From: an uncultured Eubacteriales bacterium | Lineage (GTDB): Bacteria > Bacillota > Clostridia > Oscillospirales > QAKW01 | DNA: 31,627 bases | Assembly: GCA_902492505.1 (NCBI GenBank) | Contig: CABULU010000019.1 | Span: 1 to 31,627, forward strand | Direction: 5' to 3' | Shown: piece after piece, positions 23,185 to 30,125 of the stretch | Layout: each line of letters opens with the position of its first letter | How positions within the stretch are numbered: the stretch's first letter is position 1 | Translations under genes and position numbers: made by a program | The notes under the pieces: generated by a model | The model's input: only the letters and a program-made list of their open reading frames with translations | Database searches by the model: none | What the model was told of the DNA's origin: nothing

Positions 23185-23477
23185 CAAAAACTCTGTTTTT
23201 TAAAATAGAACATGAATTTTATACATCAATAACTGTCTGCAGTGCTATCTACTCAAAGCAAGCAAAAAAGCACAGGCATAAAACAAGACCTATAATTACA
23301 GCAAACATCAGCACATCAACATAAAACGCCGATATATGATGCGCCGCCGAATCAAATCCGTGCCGATAAAACAACAATATACCGAGTCTTTTCGGAAAGC
23401 TTCTGATTTTCTTCGTTTGGTACTTCCTGTAAATTCAGATCTGTCATATGTAAATTCATTTTCGGTTTTTTTTCCTA
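23185..23477. other. Gene-free decayed stretch
   Basis: No frame here has a ribosome site or a recognisable protein. On the minus strand there is a short membrane-helix-like tail (DVLMFAVIIGLVLCLCFF, stop near 23254), in a frame that lacks any start, and another coding-like stretch in a different frame (NLQEVPNEENQKLSEKT). These look like frame-shifted remnants of lost genes, with no identity I can defend. Confidence 0.35.
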
Positions 23478-23566
23478 TTAACCATTGTTTCCTAAAACTG
23501 TTCCGCCCAGTTTTTCAATTCTCGATCCGAAATACTGGTCACTATCCCAATTTAATGATGGGGATC
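23478..23566 (-). pseudogene. Short gene remnant, possibly flavodoxin-like C-terminus
   Basis: A minus-strand frame reads WDSDQYFGSRIEKLGG, then a stop at 23478-23480. It has no start and an in-frame stop just upstream. The sequence resembles the tail of a flavodoxin or FMN-reductase-like protein, but too little is left to be sure. It lies 3' of the intact cupin gene. Confidence 0.25.
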
Positions 23567-23631
23567 AGAGCCGTTTTAATACTTCCGCTTGCCAAAAAAC
23601 ACACAATAAGTTTTCCGGCCACTTTATTTTC

Positions 23632-24066
23632 CTACAATTTATTATATTCTTCATCACTTACAGGCTCGCACCATTCGTTACAGGTATTTTCCCCCGGCAC
23701 TTCTACGGCAATATGAGAAAACCAGCTGTCTTTTTTTGCGCCGTGCCAGTGCTTAATTTCGGCTGGAATTGTAATTACCATCCCTGCACAAAGGGAAACC
23801 GGCGGCTTGTTTTCCTCCTGATACCACCCTTCACCGGCAGTACAAATCAAAAGCTGTCCTCCTCCGCTTTTTGCGTGATGAATATGCCAGTTGTTTCGGC
23901 AGCCCGGCTCAAAGGTGATATTTGCCAGAAATACTGCTGTTTTTTTCGGATTGGTTAGAGGATTCAAAAATGAATTCCCGGTAAAATACTGTGCATACGC
24001 TTCATTTAAGCTACCTAAACCAAACATATTTGCTTTTTCAAATTCTTTATAAGATAAATATTTCAT
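23632..24066 (-). CDS. Cupin-domain protein
   Basis: The 144-residue protein is intact. A single cupin barrel is visible, with metal ligands in WHIHHAKSGGGQ (H61, H63, Q71) and KHWHGA (H106, H108), followed by FSHIAVEVPG (H118). Similar small cupins in Clostridia lie beside flavodoxins, carboxymuconolactone-decarboxylase-like proteins and LysR regulators, and may bind a metal to act on small quinone-like molecules; no reaction is assigned. ATG 24064-24066 has AAAGG. It begins four bases after the end of a deleted flavodoxin gene, so it was the second gene of an operon and has now lost its intact partners. Confidence 0.8.
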   Translation of the reverse strand: MKYLSYKEFEKANMFGLGSLNEAYAQYFTGNSFLNPLTNPKKTAVFLANITFEPGCRNNWHIHHAKSGGGQLLICTAGEGWYQEENKPPVSLCAGMVITIPAEIKHWHGAKKDSWFSHIAVEVPGENTCNEWCEPVSDEEYNKL

Positions 24067-24070
24067 TGTT

Positions 24071-24334
24071 CTAACCTTTCTTGTTATTTACAATCCCTAT
24101 CTCAGAAAAACATTCACTTACCGCGTTATCCGGATTGGAAGCAGAAGAAATTCCGATATGCAATCCATCTGTTACTGTTGCGCCCGCTTCCAGCACTTTT
24201 ATTTCATTAACAGTATCGGGAAGACCGCTACCGCCATATGAATCAGTTTGCTCTTTAATAGCATTAGCAACATTATCGGTATTACCTGACCAGAAGAAGT
24301 AAACAATCAACGATTTGGAGACTGTTTTAGTAGG
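24071..24334 (-). pseudogene. Flavodoxin with its middle deleted in frame
   Basis: The frame from 24334 to the stop at 24071 reads SKSLIVYFFWSGNTDNVANAI, the normal FMN-phosphate loop at a flavodoxin N-terminus, and then passes within a few residues to GGSGLPDTVNEIKVLEAGATV, the normal C-terminal part. The central 80-100 residues that complete the FMN site are missing, without a frameshift. There is no ATG: the frame opens after a TAA at 24335-24337, and only an internal TTG (24310) could start it. The leader before the core (PTKTVSKS) suggests an exported flavodoxin whose signal peptide is also lost. I consider it non-functional. Confidence 0.7.
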
Positions 24335-24337
24335 TTA

Positions 24338-24963
24338 AGGCGCTCGCTTTGTATTGTCGGAATCCTTCTCCTCAACCTGCTCAAAGCCCTGTTATACAGG
24401 AGAGAACAAATCCTCGCCGCTCAATCTGCCGTTGCACGCGTCTAAAAGAACAGCAAAGCAACTATCATGAAAATTGACATAAATTTTTTTATTTTTAATC
24501 TTCCTTCTAATACTCTTCATATTTCTTTTATCCCCGTTTCAGTTGAAATCGAAGATATTCTAAACGATCTAATCACCTCTCCTTAATAGTAATATTTTAC
24601 TTTTCACTTGTCTCGCGTATCGTCATTTGCAACTCCTTGCGTCGGAATTAACAGAAATAAAGATGTTCCGTTTTCGGAACATCTTTTATTATAGACTCAG
24701 TTTAATAAAATGTCTAATACTTATATTTTATCGCAAGTTATGCTTTTTAAATATTTTTCAGCAAAATCTATAAGGGCGGAATTGGGGCGGAAAAAATATG
24801 CTCTTTGCTCCGCTCCAGTGCAGTACTGCTTTCAAGAGCTGGAGACAGGGTAACAAAGCAAAGATTATTGTAATCGTAATTCAAACAGATACCTATAACT
24901 GCCCCAATTCCACTTTCCGCCAGCATAGCCTCGTTAAAAAGCAAATTTCCTTCTGCAACGATA
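24338..24963. other. Gene-free stretch with one terminator
   Basis: Apart from the hairpin at 24659-24690 I see no gene, promoter pair or repeat. A minus-strand segment near 24390-24450 reads like old coding sequence (LLDACNGRLSGEDLF) but is soon interrupted by stops. It fits decay of the ends of the LysR and flavodoxin genes on either side. Confidence 0.4.
24659..24690. terminator. Strong bidirectional-type terminator hairpin
   Basis: AAAGATGTTCCG (24659-24670) and CGGAACATCTTT (24675-24686) are perfect inverted repeats with a four-base loop, followed by TTATTAT. It lies between the LysR and flavodoxin remnants. Confidence 0.8.
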
Positions 24964-25528
24964 TCAATTTTTTAACATACTCAAAAACCACTTGCAAATG
25001 TCACTTTCTGTAAATTCACTTAATGCAAAAATAATAGGAGTATTAATTAAATCATGCGGCATTATAAAGTATTTCCCTGCCATCGGTGAATCTTTGCGTA
25101 CCAGCGCACCACAATTTTCTTTTACAGACACAGACACAAAATCGTATTTTCTTAAATCAATCGGTGCAGACATCAGCCTCATATCCAAAAGACCTCTTTC
25201 AATATAATCATTCAAATATCGGGTAGATAAAAATTCCCCACTTCCGATTGAAATAATACCCTCATAATTTTCATCCTTGTACAGAAAATCTCGTTTGTTT
25301 TATCTGCTAAACACAATATTTCCTGTGCCTGACATTTGAAAATCATTCCGCTCTCGATTAAAATAACATTGAGATTACTCCATATAAACAGCTCTATCCA
25401 TAGTTCTTCTTCAAGCTGTGCGATTTGTCTTGATAAAGTAGGCTTCATTACGTGAAGTTGTTGCGCCGCTTTTGTAAAATTTTCTTCCTGTGCACCGCTA
25501 AAAAATAGCTTAGTACCCGAAGTTCCAT
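24964..25528 (-). pseudogene. LysR-family regulator, frameshifted and deleted
   Basis: The start is ATG 25526-25528 (MELRVLSYFLAV). One base is missing near 25493, after which the frame continues QEENFTKAAQQLHVMKPTLS and SRQIAQLEEEL, a typical LysR helix-turn-helix. A second single-base loss near 25295 shifts it again; the protein then resumes as LYKDENYEGIISIGSGEF. Around 25215 about 30-40 residues of the ligand domain are missing in frame (STRY joined to LNDYIERGLLDMRLM), and the protein ends early, at 24964. Even with both frameshifts repaired the ligand domain would be incomplete. It is therefore a clear pseudogene, once probably regulating the flavodoxin-cupin genes. Confidence 0.82.
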
Positions 25529-25602
25529 AGTCTGTCAACTCCGAACAACAGTATACCAGAAACAAAAATGCAAATCAAAAAGCCTGATTATAAATTATAA
25601 TT

Positions 25603-26133
25603 TTGACGGACAGCAGCCATATCAGTAAATCGACCGCCCTGTACTTGCTCCAAAGCGGGAAAATCCCCTGCGAGTACACGGGCAGGAAAACCCGCTGCTA
25701 CAAAATCAAAAAGAAGGATGCGATTGCCTATCTGGAAAACCGCAAGGTGTTCCCCGAAAGCTACTCCGCCCCGGCGGGCTGGTACAAAGGCGATTATATT
25801 GTCCAGATGGAGGAACAGATTCCCAAAATCGTGCGGGAGCATTTGCGGTTGTATTATTCCGAGCTGCTCTCCGGCTATCCCGATGTGCTGACCACCCAAA
25901 CGGTTTCCCAATTCACCGGTTACGGCAAAACTTTAATCATCAACTGGTGCGTGCAATCAGGGGCACATCAAGTCTTTCGGAAAAACAATGTCAACCACAT
26001 TCCGAAGGTCTATTCGGTGGAGTTTTTCTGTTCCACCTACTTTCGCACCATCACCCGAAAATCTCCGTGGCACATCAGAACATTGCAACAATTTTCTGTT
26101 TTGCTAACTGTAAATGGGTTGAAGTCAGAGTAG
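25603..26133 (+). pseudogene. 5'-truncated DNA-binding protein of a tyrosine-integrase element
   Basis: The frame opens after a TAA at 25591-25593 and only a TTG (25603) without ribosome site could start it. The first residues (ISKSTALYLLQSGKIPC) are the second half of an excisionase-like helix-turn-helix, then TGRKTRCYKIKKKDAIAYLENRK, SAPAGWYKGDY and a second HTH-like region (VSQFTGYGKTLIINWC), ending in FRTITRKSPWHI. I recognise this layout from genes just upstream of integrases in Clostridial integrative elements. Loss of the first turn suggests that the element's end was cut at about 25.59 kb. It could retain some function, but I score it as truncated. Confidence 0.55.
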
Positions 26134-26635
26134 TAAATATTCGCCATTCGTTCGTTTGATTCAAACAAACAAATATAACGAGTATAACGAATGAATTTTG
26201 AAACACACATTATTCGTCGCAAAAAATGGCACGAACTACAATTATTCGTTGTAATTTTGGGCGTAATCATAAAATTTACAAATTCGCAAATCGCACATTC
26301 GCAAGAGGGCGTGCTGGACGATCAGATGATCTATGCGGTGATGGTGATGTCGGAGGAAAAACCGAATCAGCAGGAGCAGATAAAATTCAAGCGGGAGAAC
26401 ATCCGCAAATACTTCCCCAAAAGCTATACGGACAAGCAGGTCTGCGATACGGTTATCAAGCTGTTGCAACAATGGCAGTGCCGACGGGAACGGGACAGAG
26501 ACAGCCGCTGATTCGAACCGAAAATGTGTGCGGAGCACGACCTTCACACAATGGAAAGAACAGCACCGGCAGAGTACAATGGCCTTGTCGGTGCCGGACT
26601 GTCCTGTGTAAAAGCAAAGAAAGGAGTTTCATCAA
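26134..26635 (+). other. Remnant region with ATTCG repeats and an unassigned coding-like segment
   Basis: At 26139-26305 the core ATTCG recurs six times, with a dyad CATTCGTT...AACGAATG (26146-26192) and a direct pair ATTATTCGT (26206 and 26239). After it, 26305-26511 reads in one frame as a charged helical protein (MVMSEEKPNQQEQIKFKREN, then YFPKSYTDKQVCD), stop at 26511, which I cannot name; its upstream part is not protein-like. It is probably a broken gene of the mobile element. Confidence 0.35.
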
Positions 26636-26818
26636 TTGGTATCAGGACATTTACAGGTCAAAAAGGGGTATTACTACGCTGTGCTCAGCTATTACGACAG
26701 CAAAAACAAGCGGCACGGCATGAAAAAGATGCGCTTCCACGATCTCAGGCACCCTTATGTCAAGTCCACGACAAAAAAATATTTATTTTTTCTTGTCCCC
26801 ACAATCCAGCTTTCTTGA
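26636..26818 (+). pseudogene. Tyrosine integrase with its middle deleted
   Basis: The start is TTG 26636 with AAAGGAG about ten bases upstream. The first 27 residues (VSGHLQVKKGYYYAVLSYYD) are the AP2-like arm-binding N-terminus of Clostridial integrases. They pass directly to KKMRFHDLRH, which in a normal integrase of about 390 residues lies near position 310 and contains the catalytic Arg of the HxxR motif. The core-binding domain and first catalytic Arg are missing, and after HDLRH the sequence turns unrelated and stops. It cannot recombine. The join is in frame, as in the flavodoxin remnant. Confidence 0.72.
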
Positions 26819-26941
26819 TAGGAATTTTGCCGCCTCCCGTTTCTGTTCGGCGGCAAAAAACGCATGAAGTCGCTCCTTTTCTTCCGGCAGCATACACCCA
26901 AAAGTTGTGCCGCCTTTTCTGCAATAAAACGCAATCCGCAT
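26783..26941 (-). CDS. Small protein downstream of the serine recombinases
   Basis: This 52-codon frame begins at ATG 26939-26941, 16 bases after the stop of the first serine recombinase, with GGGAAAGGG as ribosome site. The product starts MRIAFYCRKGG and then has a charged helix (EEKERLHAFFAAEQKREAAKF) and ends in lysines. The opening resembles the first strand of serine recombinases but lacks the catalytic serine region, so the likeness may be chance. Spacing and ribosome site support a real gene translated with the recombinases; function unknown, perhaps an accessory of the element. Confidence 0.5.
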   Translation of the reverse strand: MRIAFYCRKGGTTFGCMLPEEKERLHAFFAAEQKREAAKFLSRKLDCGDKKK

Positions 26942-26957
26942 AATCAATCCCTTTCCC

Positions 26958-28490
26958 TCATTTGTGAGTTGTCAAGCTGTCCCTTATCTTAAAGGCAATA
27001 TCTACCCGTTTATCAGGATAAACATAAATCTTATCAATCAGAAGATCAACTAATTCCGACGTCAGCCCATCGCTTTCCGTCAGCATCCGGGAAATATCCA
27101 TCTGCTGGCGCTGGTGCTGCCGTTCTTCCTGTTTGGCTTCAAGACGGGCCATGACAACCGCTTTGGTATTCTGTACTTCCAACAGTTTTTCACTGATCTG
27201 CTCTTTTTGATCCTTGTATTCCGGGAGCGGAATCCTGCCGGAAACAAGAGCTTCATACAGTTTCCGCTTTTCTTCCTGCAGTTCAAAAATCTGTCGGTCA
27301 AAGTCAGCTTGACGTAAAGCAACGGTATCTACCTTACGGAGATCCTCTAAGCTGTCAATACCGAAAGCTACCTGAAACTGTTTGCATAGCAATTCATATA
27401 CAAGCTGATTCAGTTCTTTTTCCCGGATATGAATGTTATAGCAGTCAAGTGAAGGAATCGTGCTGGAAAAGCGGCACCGGTAAGATGTCCCATTTGCCAG
27501 GTGCAGGGCATGTTTACAGCATCCGCAGATAACCTTCCCACGCAGGAGATAGTCATGTTTTTTCCTGTTTGGAATCTTGAAACGCTGAATAGAGGCATTG
27601 GCCTTTGAAAAGATTTTCTCATTCACCAGCGGTATATGATGGTCCGGTATTTTGATCCAGTCGCTTTCCGCTTTGCTCCGCATCTTGTGGCCGCCGATTT
27701 CTGTAACCTCTCTTTTGCCAATCACATAAGTGCCCATATATCGTTCGTCAGCAAGAATCCGAAGCACCGTAGAATTGCACCACATTCCGTGAGTTCTTGA
27801 AACATCGTGTGTCTTAATCCCTTTTCGGGCCTTATGCTCTCCGGGTGTGGGAATCTGCTGACGGGAAAGTTCCCGCGCAATATCGGTTGCGTTCATGCCA
27901 TTTACGGCATATTCAAAAATTTTCTGTACTACTTCGGAAGTCTCCGGGTCCGGCACCATCCGTCCGTTTTCCCCTTTGCGATAACCGTAAGGGCAAATTT
28001 TACTTTGGTATTCGCCCCGCTGGAACTTCAGGTATTTGGCCGTTTTGGTCTTTACCGACATATCACGGCTGTAATACTCGCTGATTAAATACTTGAAGGC
28101 GACTTCCATACCGCCGGTATCGCCTTTCAGCTTTTGGGTATCAAAATCATCATTGACAGAGATAAAGCGGGTATGGAACAGCGGAAATACACGCTCGATA
28201 AAATAGCCTGTTTCCAAACTGTTGCGACCAAACCGGGAAAAATCTTTTACCATGATACAGTCAATCCGATTGGCCCGTACCAGGTCAAGTAATTCCTGCA
28301 CCGCAGGGCGCTCGAAGTTTGCCCCGCTGTACCCGTTATCTACAAACTCCATAAGTTCCGCATTGGCATATTCAGGCAGTTCAGAGGCATATTCCCGAAG
28401 GATGCTTCGCTGGCTGGAAATACTCATACTATCTGTTTTGGCGTCCTCCAAAGAAAGACGGATATAAAGAGCAATCATATACTTTTTCAT
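26958..28490 (-). CDS. Large serine recombinase 1
   Basis: The 510-residue protein has a resolvase catalytic domain: ALYIRLSLED with S13 as nucleophile, VKDFSRFGRNSLETG with the catalytic arginines, and FDTQ. A recombinase domain follows (YGYRK...FEYAVNGMNATDIARELS), then a zinc ribbon (CGCCKHAL...C..C, about 325-360), and a coiled-coil arm and C-terminal strand (IYVYPDKRVDI). Such enzymes cut and rejoin DNA at att sites of transposons and ICEs. It is the last of three tandem recombinase genes, with ATGA overlap to the one before it. Confidence 0.93.
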   Translation of the reverse strand: MKKYMIALYIRLSLEDAKTDSMSISSQRSILREYASELPEYANAELMEFVDNGYSGANFERPAVQELLDLVRANRIDCIMVKDFSRFGRNSLETGYFIERVFPLFHTRFISVNDDFDTQKLKGDTGGMEVAFKYLISEYYSRDMSVKTKTAKYLKFQRGEYQSKICPYGYRKGENGRMVPDPETSEVVQKIFEYAVNGMNATDIARELSRQQIPTPGEHKARKGIKTHDVSRTHGMWCNSTVLRILADERYMGTYVIGKREVTEIGGHKMRSKAESDWIKIPDHHIPLVNEKIFSKANASIQRFKIPNRKKHDYLLRGKVICGCCKHALHLANGTSYRCRFSSTIPSLDCYNIHIREKELNQLVYELLCKQFQVAFGIDSLEDLRKVDTVALRQADFDRQIFELQEEKRKLYEALVSGRIPLPEYKDQKEQISEKLLEVQNTKAVVMARLEAKQEERQHQRQQMDISRMLTESDGLTSELVDLLIDKIYVYPDKRVDIAFKIRDSLTTHK

Positions 28491-30124
28491 TCTGCCGCCG
28501 CCTCCTTAAACGCCTCAAATTCCGTGCGGAATGTAAATTTTACATCTACTTGTTTATTCGGGTAGACCGTGATCCGCTCAATCAAACGCTCAATGAGGGC
28601 GGCAGTCAGGGAGCCTCCGGCCAAAAGTTCCTGCTCGTCTTTTTCCAGGTTCTTGCACTTTTCGGCCTGCTCCTGACGGACGGCAGACTGGTTTTCATAA
28701 AAGGAAAGCTCTTTTTGGGCCGCCTGCATCTGTTCTTCGTAAGTCGCTTTCAAAACGAAATATTCTTCGCTGTCAATCGCTCCGTTCATCAGATTTTCAT
28801 AAAGAGTTTGCAAAAACTCACGGCTTTGGTTAAGCTGTAACTTTGCCCGGTTGATTTTCTCACGGGTGGCAGCCTCTTTTTCCTGCTTTTGAATGTTGTC
28901 GTTCAGAAGCAGCGCATAATCCCCCAGGACGGCGGCTAATTCCCTTTTAAGAATGTCCAGCACCGTTGCGATCAGCTCGGTTTCGCTGATGGAAACACCA
29001 GAGCATTTATCTTTATGTACCCTGGTAGGGGTCAGGCAGTGGAAGCGATATGAACCATTGCATTGTTGGCGTTGCCGGTGCAGGCTTCTCCCGCAGTCTC
29101 CACAGAAAATCCGCCCCTTGAAAATATTGGGCGTATATGGAATAACCGGGTGCTTCTTGCTTTCCTCGGCCACTTCTGCCCGGTACTTCTGGACAGCATC
29201 AAAAATCTCTCTGGAAACAATAGGCTCATGGGTGCCAGTAACCACAATCAGGTTTTCCTCGCCTGCGGGCACCTGCCGGTGAAGAACGGTTTTGGTCCGC
29301 CCCTGCACCATGTCACCAGTATACTTATCTTCCTGCAATATCTTAGAAACCGTCCAGGTCTGCCAGTAACCACGACCAGCCAATGCCTGATGGGTGATCT
29401 CTCCGGTCTGCATTTTATACTTTCCTGGGGAGGGATAGCCACCCTCATTAAGCAGCAATACAATCCGATTGAGAGGGACTTTTTCATAAGCCCACTGGAA
29501 AATCTGGCGTACCACAGGAGCCGCCACCGGATCAATAATCAATTTGTGACAGTCATCAGGGTCTTTCATATATCCAAATGGCGCCCTGCCACCCACATAC
29601 TTGCCCTCTTTCATATCCTGACGAGCCTGGGCCTTTATCTTGCGTCCTATGTCCAGCGCATAGGCTTCGTTAATCATATTTTTCAGCGGAAGGATAATAC
29701 CGCCGTGGAGATTATCAGGGTTTTCAGAGTCAAATTGATCCGTAACGCTGATGAACCGGACATTATGGGAAGGAAAATAACGCTCAATGTAATATCCCGT
29801 GTCAATGGCATTGCGTCCCAGGCGCGACAGATCCTTGACGATCACACAGCCTACTTTGCCGGATTCAATATCCGAAAGCATCCGCTGGAAGCCGTCACGG
29901 TTGAAATTCGTGCCTGTTGCTCCATTGTCGATATAGATGTCGTAAAGACGCAGTTCGGGCTTCCCAAATAGGAATTTTTCAAGAACCAGCTTTTGAGTTT
30001 CGATAGAATTTCCACGTTTATTGTTATCCTCCACAGACAGCCGGATATACAGCGCCGTACTGATAAACGGGGAAACAGGCATGGCAGCCTGCGCTGTATT
30101 ATGCTTCCTGCTTTTTCTCGCCAT
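28487..30124 (-). CDS. Large serine recombinase 2
   Basis: The 545-residue protein has a 20-residue N-terminal extension before ALYIRLSVEDN (S30 is the nucleophile). The catalytic helix VKDLSRLGRNAIDTG and the HGGIILPLKNMINEAYA stretch follow. Then come the recombinase domain (PFGYMKDPDD...VVRQIFQWAYE), a zinc ribbon (CGDCGRSLHR...C...C) and a coiled-coil arm of about 100 residues ending in ITVYPNKQVDVKF. It is complete and starts one base after the stop of recombinase 3. It is clearly a paralogue of, not a copy of, its neighbours, which points to an old triad with divided roles. Confidence 0.93.
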   Translation of the reverse strand: MARKSRKHNTAQAAMPVSPFISTALYIRLSVEDNNKRGNSIETQKLVLEKFLFGKPELRLYDIYIDNGATGTNFNRDGFQRMLSDIESGKVGCVIVKDLSRLGRNAIDTGYYIERYFPSHNVRFISVTDQFDSENPDNLHGGIILPLKNMINEAYALDIGRKIKAQARQDMKEGKYVGGRAPFGYMKDPDDCHKLIIDPVAAPVVRQIFQWAYEKVPLNRIVLLLNEGGYPSPGKYKMQTGEITHQALAGRGYWQTWTVSKILQEDKYTGDMVQGRTKTVLHRQVPAGEENLIVVTGTHEPIVSREIFDAVQKYRAEVAEESKKHPVIPYTPNIFKGRIFCGDCGRSLHRQRQQCNGSYRFHCLTPTRVHKDKCSGVSISETELIATVLDILKRELAAVLGDYALLLNDNIQKQEKEAATREKINRAKLQLNQSREFLQTLYENLMNGAIDSEEYFVLKATYEEQMQAAQKELSFYENQSAVRQEQAEKCKNLEKDEQELLAGGSLTAALIERLIERITVYPNKQVDVKFTFRTEFEAFKEAAAE

Positions 30125-30125
30125 T

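Noticed and set aside
23336..23958. Overlapping plus-strand frames of 126 and 157 codons
   Set aside because: They run antisense into the intact cupin gene, lack ribosome sites and look unlike protein.
26524..26943. Plus-strand frame of 139 codons over the integrase remnant
   Set aside because: It overlaps the integrase pieces in another frame, which carry the real protein signal, and has no motif of its own.
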